Of a stretch of DNA of 64,000 nucleotides, positions 24,991 to 35,511 are shown in pieces. Each line of letters starts with the position of its first letter. Positions within the stretch are counted from its first letter, which is position 1. The translations under genes were made by a program, and so were the position numbers. Under the pieces are notes generated by a model. It worked only from the letters and a program-made list of their open reading frames with translations. It had not been told where the DNA came from and did no database searches. The stretch is from Helichrysum umbraculigerum (lineage: Eukaryota > Streptophyta > Magnoliopsida > Asterales > Asteraceae): positions 162,677,759-162,741,758 of the forward strand of contig CATIUR010000003.1 in assembly GCA_949592205.1 (NCBI GenBank), written 5' to 3'.

Positions 24991-25337
24991 TTTGATTGTT
25001 TCACATGTAAGGCCCAAGGATGTAATGGGTCTAATTGGACCATTAGGAACTATAAATAAACCAGGAGAGTTGTATGGGCCCAATGAAACATGCGATGAGT
25101 TTAGCTTGTTGATAATATAGGAAAATGATTCATAGACCTAAACTTACAAGCCTAACATAGACCTAAAGTTTGTGATTGGTTGATGGAAAAAATTGAGTGG
25201 ATGAGATTAGGAGAGAGAAATAAATCAACCAATGAGATAATTAGGTCTATATGTAGGTCTGTGTGATTAGGTCTCTGTAGCATTACTCGTATATAATATA
25301 ATACGAGTAATAATTATTATTATATTATTAACAATAA
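24991..25337. repeat. 347-bp duplicated segment, copy 1
   Basis: Matches 27746-28092 in the same orientation, with about two differences. Copy 1 ends exactly at the A next to the Helitron terminus at 25338, whereas copy 2 runs on through AATTTTAACTT. The segment contains a small foldback element (25131-25278). Confidence 0.9.
25131..25278. mobile_element. Small foldback MITE (about 148 bp)
   Basis: Ends are CATAGACCTAA and, on the other strand, CAGAGACCTAA. The imperfect inverted repeats run about 55 bp and both reach a GATTGGTTGAT-like motif. No clear target-site duplication was found. A second copy sits at 27886-28033 inside the duplicated segment. Confidence 0.6.
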
Positions 25338-25364
25338 CTAGCTTAAGACCCGCGGTTTCGCGGG
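25338..25364 (-). mobile_element. Helitron 3' terminus (minus strand)
   Basis: On the minus strand a perfect hairpin CCCGCG-AAAC-CGCGGG (25364-25349) is followed by TCTTAAG and CTAG (25341-25338), then T. This is a canonical Helitron 3' end inserted between A and T. The body extends to higher coordinates and may include the two MITEs; its 5' end was not found. Confidence 0.75.
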
Positions 25365-26052
25365 ATGCACCATGAATATTTGTAATAATCATATGTGATG
25401 ATTAGTAAGGAATGTAACCGAATACATTGGTGTATGCAAAGTATAGTTATTTAGTAAATTTTAACATAAAAGTACACAAAAGAGCAAAAATATATAAGAA
25501 GTATCTATAACGATAAAAAAACAAAAATTACACACCACAAATCGAAATTCCGTGTATCTTAATAAAATTACTTCAATACGACATCTTGCGAAACACTATA
25601 CTAACATTAAAATAATAAAATATGTTTTATACTAAGATTAAAGAACTTTATATGCAAAATATAATACCATACACAAATTTAAATTGTATAATGGTGTGAT
25701 AGTCTTCTAAATGTCCATGTTATTATTTGCATTCTCGTTAGTTTCTAGTATGTTTTCCATAAAAGGATATAAGTTAGAACTTAATCAACATCATTACTTA
25801 CGCAAATATGTAACTGAACAAACCTCGATGCAAACTCATCCACTTCTGGAATATCCTCATTAGTAAACATTCTTGTGACTATTAAATAATTTTATATAAT
25901 AAGTCTTTGTGTATAAGTATAAACATGTATTATTTATAAAATAATAAAATGTATTTTAATGATATTGCAAATATTAGGTAAGAAAATAGTTTATGAGTTT
26001 GTAAGTAAATGTAAACCTTCATATAAGCGAACTTTGGCAAATTAAAATATTA

Positions 26053-26359
26053 GACGGCTCCCATCACAAGGCGTCGGTTTGAGTCGGTTTATACCGACGA
26101 GGCCGACGACGATGTTACGGCGGTGTCGGTTTGGCCCGTCGCTTTTCTTAGTCGGATATCCGACACATACTTTTTTTTTTGTTTTTTTTGTGTGTGTATA
26201 ATATTAAAGGTAAATTGGTAAATGTGAGACCCGAAAATTAAAATGATGGGTCACTGATGGCAAAGGTCCATCAGTATCAGTAAGTTTTTGAAAAAGCTGA
26301 TGTGGCGTTGACGTGGCTCAATCGATTTTAGTCAATTTTAGTCACGGATGGGAGGAGTC
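26053..26359 (-). mobile_element. Tourist-like MITE 1 (307 bp)
   Basis: Terminal inverted repeats GACGGCTCCCATC (left) and GATGGGAGGAGTC (right) are flanked by TTA on both sides (26050-26052 and 26360-26362), as for PIF/Harbinger-type MITEs. The interior is related, in inverted orientation, to the neighbouring MITE 2 (shared GCCAC...CGCCA and TCCCACATTTACCAAT-like blocks). It also contains the palindrome GTCGGATATCCGAC. The strand is set relative to MITE 2. Confidence 0.78.
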
Positions 26360-26362
26360 TTA

Positions 26363-26660
26363 GGATAGTCCCAATCGTGTTTGAACCACTTCCAAACCAC
26401 TTCTGCCACCTCAGCGCCATGTCCGATTTTCACAATCGATTATCCACTGCCATCAATGACTAACCACTTTATTTTTCTGGGTCCCACATTTACCAATATA
26501 CCACCATTTCTATATATTAAACAAAAAAAAAGCACGCAGACCCCACAGAGATTCAACCTATTTGCAATCTCGGTCAACCGGTTTGGATTGAAAGTGGTTG
26601 GCAAATGATTCAACTAATGGCACAGCGGAGTAACCGGTGATTTGCCCGCTGGGAATGCCC
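26363..26660 (+). mobile_element. Tourist-like MITE 2 (298 bp)
   Basis: Ends are GGATAGTCCCA and TGGGAATGCCC, flanked by TTA at 26360-26362 and 26661-26663. Its left TTA is also the right TTA of MITE 1. The 75-residue frame inside it is not a gene. Confidence 0.8.
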
Positions 26661-27745
26661 TTAGTATAAGGTGAGAAGGTTGATAGCGTGACGCAATGAA
26701 GAAACTAAGTTGATTTGTATATTCTCCCCATAAGATGCACTTTATTTCATCTCCACTTACGAAACATTCAATAATTAAAAAAAAAAACAGTTATTTAAAT
26801 GATTTTATAACCGACAATTGAATAACATAGGCATGAGTATCTTACTTGTTATTATTATAAAGATCAACATCTGACCTTTGTGTTTTTTTCTCATACTTCA
26901 CAGTGTTCCTCATAAAAAACAATTATGTCCAATCAAGTCCACAAACCAATTTTTTTGAAGATGACAAACAACGTATGTAGCACATCAACATGCAATATAT
27001 AATAAATCCTTTATATGTAGATAATATAACCCATCAATTGTTAAGTTTCGGTTGACCCCAACTGAAAATATATCTTCGAAAGGAACAAAAATGGAAACCA
27101 TACTTAGGACCCAAAAACATCTTAGTAGGTTTAACACGTGTTCGGCCGTATAAGTAGATTTTACACTTCATTATATGTTGTGCCATCTGCATACGAAACC
27201 TGGAATTTTGTAATATAAAGGCTTTTCACTCTTGAAGTACGTTTTCAAATGCTAAAGTATATGTAACAAAATATTGAAGTAAGAATAAAAAATTTAAAAA
27301 ATTACTATCTCATCTAGCAATATCATTCCAATTCGAAGTATCATTTATGAAGGATTCAATTTTATGTATGCTTAAAAGTAGGATGGTCATTTAAATTTGA
27401 ATTCTTTTATGAGAGTTAATGAAATGAAATTGGATAAATTTTGTATCTAACTTTCTTACGCAACCCTAATAATTGGACCAAAAAATATAATATGGTTGGG
27501 GGATAAGGATCACAATTTTTAACTCAAAAATATACATGGGGATTATTATCTCCCTTACTATTATTAATATGTGAAATTTTTTAAACTATGTTTATTGTAT
27601 AAATGATGTAGATTAGTCTTAGAAAGATAAACCCATATATATTGAAAATTATTTATATATGTTATGTTCATGTGTCTCATAATGCATGAGTTATCCATTG
27701 TATAGGGTATAATAAGTTTGTCTATCTGATCTAAAAAATTTATCA
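26661..27745. other. AT-rich DNA, no gene seen
   Basis: Probably part of the body of the Helitron ending at 25338, or older intergenic DNA. No coding frame or repeat boundary recognised. Confidence 0.4.
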
Positions 27746-28092
27746 TTTGATTGTTTCACATGTAAGGCCCAAGGATGTAATGGGTCTAATTGGACCATTA
27801 GGAACTATAAATAAACTAGGAGAGTTGTATGGGCCCAATGAAACATGCGATGAGTTTAGCTTGTTGATAATATAGGAAAATGATTCATAGACCTAAACTT
27901 ACAAGCCTAACATAGACCTAAAGTATGTGATTGGTTGATGGAAAAAATTGAGTGGATGAGATTAGGAGAGAGAAATAAATCAACCAATGAGATAATTAGG
28001 TCTATATGTAGGTCTGTGTGATTAGGTCTCTGTAGCATTACTCGTATATAATATAATACGAGTAATAATTATTATTATATTATTAACAATAA
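27746..28092. repeat. 347-bp duplicated segment, copy 2
   Basis: Direct repeat of 24991-25337, offset 2755 bp. It continues without interruption past the point where the Helitron abuts copy 1. Confidence 0.9.
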
Positions 28093-28742
28093 TTTTAACT
28101 TAAAACTTGACACCTTATTGGTTCTAGCTTTTATTTGGGTATAAACAAGATATAAAAGTTGTTCAATAGAAAAGGTAGGATGATAAAATATCAAATTCAA
28201 ATTGAAGCAACTTGGTTAATGGCTGATGGATGACAAGCTTCAAATCCATCTTTATTGTTTTATAATTTCATGAATAAATTTTTAAGCTTTTGTCTTATGT
28301 AGTATTTATTGTGGTTTCTAAGTTACCGTATTTTAAAAGGGAGCCGATATATTGGCCGAAAAGCTTATGTTGTTCTTAGACCTAGAAAAATTCTTTAGTA
28401 CTTTCTAATCTATTAAATGCTTTAATAACCATTGCCCTTATATACATTTTTAAAATCTTTATTTTGATTTTATGAAATGAACTATTGAACTAAAAACAGA
28501 AAACGATGTTACATGCTATACCGCTATAAACACATGGAAATGTTAGTGTTTAATCAATGCTTAAGTTATATTAATAAAATTTCTCACATTGCTCAACAAA
28601 TTATTATAACCTTAGCAACAAAAAACGTTATTATGACCAAACAATATGTTATTATAGCTTACTTTTTAAAAATCATTATAGTTTTCATCATAATTTTGTC
28701 AATTTAACAAATTTTTAATCATCTTGCAAACTTAGAGATCTC

Positions 28743-28744
<2 letters not shown>
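28093..28744. other. AT-rich DNA, no gene seen
   Basis: No feature recognised. The 64-residue frame at 28513-28707 is low-complexity and most likely chance. Confidence 0.4.

Positions 28745-28818
<74 letters not shown>
28745..28818. repeat. TA dinucleotide microsatellite
   Basis: About 37 uninterrupted TA repeats; expected to be length-variable and able to extrude as a cruciform. Confidence 0.95.
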
Positions 28819-28820
<2 letters not shown>

Positions 28821-28996
28821 ATAACAACTAATTGTAAAAACTTTCATAAAAAACCTGATTACCTAAAATGCATAACTTCGATGACAACACAAAACTAAAA
28901 CAATTAGCAAAGAGAAAATTACTCAAATAAACCGGTCAACGCATTCTTTTCATTAAATGGACCATGTCGGAACTTTTTTTCAGATCTAGACCAACA

Positions 28997-29182
28997 AAAT
29001 CGCCAAAATGCAAAAACAAGCCGGCGATTTGGCGATTTCCATAATACCCAATGATTTGTCGACACGTGTCACTAGTTTGTCGCCGGTCCACCCAAAAATC
29101 ACCGGTCAACGCTTCATCGCCAAGCCGCCACGTGTCTTTAGGAAATCACCAAAATGTAAACCTATACGGCGATCGGCGATTT
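28997..29182. repeat. Pair of AAATCGCC...GGCGATTT hairpin units
   Basis: Two direct copies of a 40-42 bp unit (28997-29038 and 29143-29182). Each begins AAATCRCCAAAATG and ends GGCGATTT, so each can fold on itself. The DNA between holds CACGTGTC twice. It resembles the palindrome clusters of nearby LTRs but I see no LTR boundaries. Confidence 0.6.
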
Positions 29183-29270
29183 TTTTTTGAAAAATGTGGA
29201 TTCGTGCCAACACTATTAGAAAACAAATTAGATGTAATATAATATCGTACAACACCAAAATGTCAACACT

Positions 29271-29689
29271 TCAACGCTGTTTTGGTGTTATATGAAGGTG
29301 GGTGGTGGCCATTGATGGTGTTGTACGATGGCAGGTGTTGGGTTTTGTTGGTGTTGTATAATGGTAGCTGTTGGGTTTTGTTGGTGTTATATGATGATGG
29401 TAGGTGGTGGGTTTTATTGGTATTGTATGTCTGCAAGTGATGGGTTTTAGTGTTTTACGATGTGGTGGTGGTTTTCTTTGATATCTTGCTACGTTGATTT
29501 TTAGCCGGTGGGTTCCAATGAGAATGGTGTTAAGTTCTCTCTCGAACTGTGAAGGATAAGGGACATTTAGAAATCGAGGAAAACCAAAAGCAGTTCCATT
29601 GATCGTGGTTTTCTTGGCTATGTATACGTCAACAATACGACCGTATTTTGCGAAAGTTTTCCACAACGCCGATTCATTTCAACCAGTAG
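29271..29689 (-). pseudogene. Truncated RRM protein fragment (LINE ORF1-type or host RRM gene)
   Basis: An open stretch starting at 29666 reads like the second half of an RNA-recognition motif: an alpha-1-like SALWKTFAKYGRIVDVYIAK, an RNP1-like AFGFPRFLNV, then RLKINVARYQR. The first strand (RNP2) is missing because LTR M abuts at 29690, and an in-frame stop lies just upstream of the open stretch. RRM domains of this kind occur in plant L1-type LINE ORF1 proteins and in related host genes. After the RRM the frame turns into a T/P/H/K-rich tail built from degenerate DNA repeats of about 40 bp. Almost certainly not functional. Confidence 0.6.
29280..29470 (-). repeat. Degenerate minisatellite in the RRM fragment's tail
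   Basis: A unit of roughly 40 bp around GGTGTTGTAYGATGG and TGTTGGGTTTTGTT repeats four to five times, giving the repeated TPTKPN-like peptide pattern on the minus strand. Confidence 0.65.
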
Positions 29690-30308
29690 TATAAGACCCT
29701 CTAATCTCAAGGCCATTTTTTTTTAACCGGAAGCGCATATTTAAATAATTACATCTTAGATTGCAAAAATTACATTTCAAAAGTGCAATCCACTCATGCA
29801 TGAACCTTTAAGCTAGATTTCCATAATAATTACAAACACTAAGTTTAGGTGTTATATAAATCCAAAACATAATATTAAACCATTAACATGTTTATATAAT
29901 TCAGAGTGAGCCGTCAAACATTCCATCAAACCCGACTTCTTGCCACCCACAATCAAAGTTTAATCTGCAAGAAGTAATGAGGGGGATTAGCACAAAGCTA
30001 AGTGAATAGATCCATAACTATCAACCTAACTCAGATTAACAATTGTTTACAGCTAATTAAGCATCATAAACAACTAGCTTCAAAGAGGATCGGTAGTCCT
30101 TGAGGTACCCTACCCCCAAGTAACACTTACAACCAACTGAAGGCCAATTCAGTAGTCTAAACGATAGTTTGGTACTATTACCACTTACAACACCAGTTCA
30201 ATAAACAACACATGTACAAAGTACTAATGTTGTCCAAGTAATAGTACCCAAACCCAATCCCTGTTGACCTCTGAAATAATACATATAACCCATAATCATC
30301 ATGGCAAT
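29690..30308 (-). repeat. LTR M: diverged LTR fragment related to LTR B
   Basis: The minus strand aligns by eye with the 3' half of LTR B: shared blocks include TTGGCCTTCAGTTGGTT, AGTGTTACTTGGGG, TCACTTAGCTT.GTGCTAATCC, ATTACTTCTTGCAG and GAATGTTTGAC. The LTR end is GGTCTTATA at 29690, and the 5' part is cut at 30308 by element D. This is the oldest layer of the nest that I can see. Confidence 0.8.
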
Positions 30309-31763
30309 TGATGAACGCCAAAATGTACTAGATTATAGTACTAATTACCCCTTTGTTTGATTGAATTCTTATGCATTTTGTGTGAATAAGATACTGATTT
30401 CATTCATATTTGCATTTAGGAGTTTAATTGGAGCTTGAATCGGAAAAGAATCAGAAAACGAGCTAATATTGAAGAAAAGAAACTAAAGAGTTGGAGCTTG
30501 GAAAAAGAGAAATTGATTTGATGAAGAAAATGGGATTTTAAATCCATCCGGCAGATGGATTGAGTTTTAATGGGCTGACAAGATCGCAGGCCGGACTTCT
30601 GGACATTTTCATCCATCCGGCGGATGGAATAATCCATCTGGCGGATGGATCAATTCGGCAGATTAGCTTAAAACCTCATTTAGTCTCATTTTTAGGGTTA
30701 ACTCTCCATACTTCACACAGCCGATTTTCACCATCAAAACCCTCATTTCTGGAGCATTTTGAAGGTAGAGAAAGCAAGAAGGATCGAAGGTTTTCATTAG
30801 TTCATTCATTTCTTCGGTTTCTCGGTTCGAATACGTTATTCCTTTTCATTTGATTATGATTTCGGTTTCATTTTCGTTTCTGAGTTTCTGTAACGTTATG
30901 ATTGGCTAAACTATTTATGTATTTGCTTAGGTGATAATACTTAGATGATGGTTTGATTATGGATTTGCGAAAGATATTAGATTTTATGAATGTTTATGTG
31001 TTTATTTGATGATCCTTGATTATTAGTTGATTATTATTGATTACCTAACGTGGTTTCTTAATTGATTGAGATTAATTATTGATGATTGTTGATTTCGGTT
31101 GGCAATTATCGCTAAATATATTGAGTTTGATAGGTTAGGGTTAATAATCAGTAATAATCGTTAATGAACAAGATAGCTATTATTAGTTATAGACTTTGTT
31201 GATTCAAGTCGCGAAAGTAAATCACATAAATGGCGTAGGTTTAATTTAGAACAAAATTCGGTGGGCAACGTTAGTTGAACAATTAGCGTGTTGAAAACAA
31301 CCTAGTGTCTTTTTTAATTGTGTTAGATTAACTTACCTCGGAAAGGGAGTTATCTTATTAGTTATGTCGCAATAAAATCCATTGTTTGAGCAATTCAATA
31401 AAGTGATAACCGGATTCTAAGGAAGGTAGTCTAAGTGAATACATTTCTTCTATCATTTGAATCAAGTATTATTATTTGATTAATTGTTTTATAAATTAAT
31501 TCTTTTTATTTATTTAAGTTAAAGTTTTATTCATATTTCATAATTGTTAGTCAATCGTTCGTTCGGAACTAAAACGCCCCTTTTGTTTTATTTTTATTAT
31601 TTGAAACAATTTCCATTTTATTAGAATTGACATCCGTTCCTTGTGTTCGATCCGGACTTACCATACTATATTATTATGCGATCAGGTATTCTTGTCTGAG
31701 TTGTGTATTAGCAAGTAAGGTAATTTCTATTTTAAAAACTATAACCCCGTTTACATGACATCA
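30309..31763 (+). repeat. Element D 5' LTR (1455 bp)
   Basis: Starts TGATGAACGCCAAAATGTAC and ends TTTACATGACATCA. The start is related to LTR F (TGATAAACGCTCAAAATTAC), and the last third shares GCGATCAGGTATTCTTG-like sequence and an ACTAAAACGCCCC block with F. A palindrome cluster lies at 30543-30651. Confidence 0.85.
30543..30651 (+). repeat. Palindrome cluster in LTR D
   Basis: Three copies of the 15-bp palindrome CCATCCG-G-CGGATGG, two with one mismatch: 30543-30559, 30611-30630 and 30632-30651. The last two are adjacent with a 1-4 bp gap. They lie about 235-340 bp from the LTR start, just before the likely core promoter. Confidence 0.85.
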
Positions 31764-31769
31764 AGTTTT

Positions 31770-31788
31770 TGGCGCCGCTGCCGGGAAG
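31770..31788 (+). other. Primer-binding site of element D
   Basis: TGGCGCCGCTGCCGGGAAG six bases after the LTR. TGGCGCC-type primer sites are characteristic of Athila/Tat-type elements, unlike the TGGTATC sites of A, B and E. Confidence 0.85.
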
Positions 31789-31974
31789 CGGTTTGATTCA
31801 ATTAAATAATTTGGAACTTGTTTAAATTGTATATTTGTTTTATTTGTATTTATTAGTTGTTAGTTTTCTTGCGTTTTGTGCTTTTGTCGTTGTGATTATT
31901 TAGATTACGTTACTCTGTTTGGGATACCGAAGTAGCTTGTTCTGCTGACTTGATAATTATATTGCAGGAAGTAT

Positions 31975-32891
31975 ATGACCCGATCATCACAACCAGACCC
32001 AACCATTCCATTCGCAGAGCCCGAACGCGCATTTCACCAAAGAGGACGCGCTGTTTCTGCAGCGCCAAATTCACCGATTCACAACCCATTTCTCGACGGA
32101 GATTACGAAGTGTTTGACAATAATCTTTACACACCGCTGGCTTCCCATTACAATTCAGATTTTGAAGGCGAATACGGAGAGTATCGCACTAGACCACCAA
32201 CCGAATACTCCAGCGATTAATCAGAACTAGAGTCTGAAATGGCAGACGACATCGCCAACATGACTCTCGAAGAGTATTCTAGCAGAATGCGCACCGACCT
32301 TGGCCCAGGAGTAGTGAGGCCCGCAATTGCGCGAGAAGTGGAGTTCGAAATCAAGGGATAGTTCCTCAAGGAGCTGAGAGAGAACCCTTTTCGAGGAGAA
32401 GACAAGGACGATGCTAACGAGCACGTCGAGAAAATCTTGGAGATCGCCGATATGTTCAACATTCCCAACGTTACACGCGATCAAGTCATGCTCCAAGTGT
32501 TCCCAATAACACTAAAGGGTGCCACAAAGAGATGGATTTCAAATGAACCCGCTGGATCCATCACCACGTGGGAAGATCTTCGCACGAAATTTCTAAAGAT
32601 GTACTGCCCACCATCCAAAACGTCGAAGATGATTGACGAGATTAGGAATTTCAAGCAAGACATCGACGAGTCACTTCACCAAGCGTGGGAAAGGTACAAG
32701 GATTTGATGCATAGGTGCCCACAGCATGACCTAAACGACCAACATATCGTAATGGTGTTCTACAAGGGAGTGGATTGTGCTACAAGACAGCAATTGGATG
32801 CACAAGGATCCCTCCCAAAGAAGGTTCCAAGAGATGCCTTAAAGGCTATTCGTGACCAAGCAAAGCATTCTCAGCTTTGGGACGATGGCAC
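31975..32891 (+). pseudogene. gag: Element D gag, N-terminal part, broken
   Basis: One reading frame starting MTRSSQPDP, interrupted by TAA at 32218 and TAG at 32359 and then cut by element H after the WDDGT segment. The stretch 32437-32880 is a clear Athila-type gag capsid region (LKGATKRWI, TTWEDLRTKF, LHQAWERYKDLMHRCP). It would form virus-like particles in an intact element. The frame picks up again after 56619. Confidence 0.85.
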
Positions 32892-33326
32892 TGATATCGC
32901 GTAAAAAGTCACGTTTTTACTACCGATATCTCTCTCATTCTGGAACGATTCTTGGCATTTTAATTCAAATATGGTTCAAATCAATGACATTATGCCAAGA
33001 TGGTCAAAACAAGATTGCACGATAAAAATCAAGCAAAACGGATAAAAAACGAAGATTCCACACACGTTTGAAGATTCAAGGCATCAAAATGAGATTTCAA
33101 GACTAAAATGCCCTTCATCAACATCCATTCTATCCAAGATGTTCGTATTCAAAATACGAATCCAACAGAAGAAGAATCAACTAAAACGGATAAAGAATGA
33201 AGATTCTATGCCCGCCGGAAGATCCAAATGATTCGTACGCGATATCTGGAGTTAGGGACCTCATCTCAGGGGCTATCTTATGTCAAAATCTTCATTTTTA
33301 AATTACGAATCCAACGAAAAAAGAAT
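32892..33326 (+). repeat. Element H 5' LTR, first part
   Basis: Starts TGATATCGCGTAAAAAGTCA and matches 54163-54597. It ends in AGAAT, the target site of J. Confidence 0.9.
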
Positions 33327-33678
33327 TGATGACACGCAAAAAGTCATGTTTTTGTGTGCCATTATCTCACCATTTTGGCCCAATTATTAATGAAAACACT
33401 CAAAAATGAACTTAAACATCACATTTCATCATAAGGGCTAAAATATAGACGATGTTTCAAGAATCAGCAAAAACAACCTAAAAATGAGTAAAACAGAGCA
33501 CAAACGATCAATGAATCTTCTGTTCACGTATTTTAGCACAATTTGAGCTATACTTGAAATTTTGACCTCTAACTTAAGTCATTTTCTTCGTTAGGAAAAT
33601 ACGATCGCGTGGATATAAAGAACGCTCAAAACGGACATCGGATGAAGAAGTTACACTCGAACGAAGAAACGAAGGACC

Positions 33679-33826
33679 GAATACGGCTGGACACAGACCG
33701 TATACGGCCTGTGCAGACCGTATACGGCCTGTGCTCAGCCGTGTACGGGCCAGCTCAGCCGTATTCACCCTATGCTCAGCCGTATACGGTCTAGTTCAGC
33801 CGTATTCACCCTAGCTCAGCCGTATC
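33679..33826 (+). repeat. Palindrome cluster in LTR J
   Basis: The 10-bp palindrome CCGTATACGG and close variants recur about every 20 bp (33698, 33718, 33739 and onward), separated by TGTGCAG or CTCAG spacers. Later copies are half-sites GCCGTAT followed by TCACCCTA. The cluster lies 100-250 bp upstream of the TATA box. Confidence 0.85.
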
Positions 33827-33926
33827 GTGCGTTTGGGTGATAAAAATGTGATTTTTATTCGCCTTTGCAATACGGTTGAGCGTTTCATGGTTTGGATACG
33901 GTCTACGGATACGGTTGTGCGATCTC

Positions 33927-33934
33927 TATATATA
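33927..33934 (+). promoter_or_regulatory. TATA box of LTR J
   Basis: TATATATA followed by AGAAGCCTC and a CA/CT-rich leader (CACACACTTTCTCTCACTAC), the usual plant LTR promoter layout. Confidence 0.65.
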
Positions 33935-34460
33935 GAAGCCTCATTTCATCATTTTCAAGATCCAACACACAATCAATCCACCAACATTCACACACACTTT
34001 CTCTCACTACTCTCTCTCTAAATTAGGTTATAATTAGTAGTAGATTAGCGGCTAGTTAGAGGGGCAATATTGTAATATCGCTTGGCGCGTACTAGGAGTT
34101 CTGCTCGTGTAACGTTCAAGTTGTATTCAGCTACGCTCTTATTACGGTTATATCTATCCTTTATCTATTTCATTATGATGATTGTTATTACTGTTATCAT
34201 GCTAGATTTAGGATTGGTTGCCATGATTAGCGAGTAGTGATATTGCGTGTTTGCTATGACGTAGTTAGTCGTAAATTGGTTGGAATGATGCTATGAAAAT
34301 TAGTGCTTTGATTCACTTTCTGTCTATGATTTTAAACCTATTAAACTAATCGCCTTTCAACCAGTAAACGTGATTACGACCTTAATGATGGGACGTCGCG
34401 AACCCCATCAAAGGTACTTAGTTATCTGTGTCAAACATGAACATGGTCTGATTTGTTAAT

Positions 34461-34683
34461 AGTGTAAACATCGCTTTCTAAATGAACGCTAAGTACATCG
34501 TCATCGTGGAAATACTGCTTTCTAATTCGAACGCAAAGTACACTGTGGCTATGGAAATATGGTTTTCAAATTGAACACCAAGTACACTGGAGCCGTGGAA
34601 ATACTGCTTTCTACTCTGAACGCAAAGTACACTGTGCCCGTGGAAATATGGTTTTCTAACTGAACGTGAATATTACACTGTTG
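34461..34683 (+). repeat. 45-bp tandem repeats in LTR J
   Basis: About five units of 44-45 bp of the type TGGAAATACTGCTTTCTAA...GAACGCAAAGTACACTGTG. Alternate units resemble each other more (CTGCTTTCT versus TGGTTTTC), suggesting a 90-bp higher-order unit. Confidence 0.8.
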
Positions 34684-35511
34684 ACAAGTTAGGGATTTAT
34701 TGGGACTTAAAAGTAAGGGCTGGTTTATATCATAGATGGATAATATTATGCTTAAATAAAAACTTAGTTAAAGTAGTCTGGGTTAGCCTTTATGAAGCAA
34801 TGTAAGGTACCGTAAGCCGGCTGATTACTAGGTATAGCGTCGACAACACCTCCGGTGTAGTTAACACGTGGAAGCCGAGGAAAAGCCGCAGTTACTAAGC
34901 CTTGTGGAATAACGGCAACTCTGTGATCAGCAGAGCTGGTACCGACTAGGTCCTTGGTTCATCAATGGAAACACCTCCGGTGGAGTACAGTGTAGTAATC
35001 ACGGAAAGAGTCGTTGTTATCGGTCTATGTGAATCACAAGTTATGACTCAACACCCAGACTCGCCAAACCATCGATGGAAAGTAATCAAGCACATTCTAT
35101 AAACTTGGATTTAAATATTTTATATATATTAGATATTATTCTGGGGTTAAGAAAGGTCGGACATCGAGTTGGTTTGTCGCCTTATTCATGCACCCAGGGT
35201 TTCATCCCAGATAAGGGTCACTATACCTTCACCGGTTAGTGTTGTGGGCTGGATAAACTACTCCGATCAGAATCAGGATAGCCTAGTCGCTCAGTGACAT
35301 ACTGATCGAGAACTCTATCAGTAGGGGGCTAGTGCTTACTCCACAGATACCTGAAATAAATAAAATACAAACCTTTAGAACACGTTTTCATACATCATAC
35401 ATCATTCCAATCAATAAGGCTACCGAAATCATAGCAAACACCCTCTCTAGATTATCTGCTATCTACATTTATTTTATCTGCTTTAATTTAAATTTTCTTC
35501 CTAAGTATAAA

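Noticed and set aside
24793..25120. ORFs of 64-96 residues across the SINE
   Set aside because: They overlap a tRNA-derived SINE on both strands and show no protein family.
26053..26160. GTCGG palindromes as another LTR-type array
   Set aside because: They fall inside MITE 1, not an LTR, so I did not count them with the LTR arrays.
26381..26608. 75-residue ORF
   Set aside because: Lies inside a MITE and reflects its composition only.
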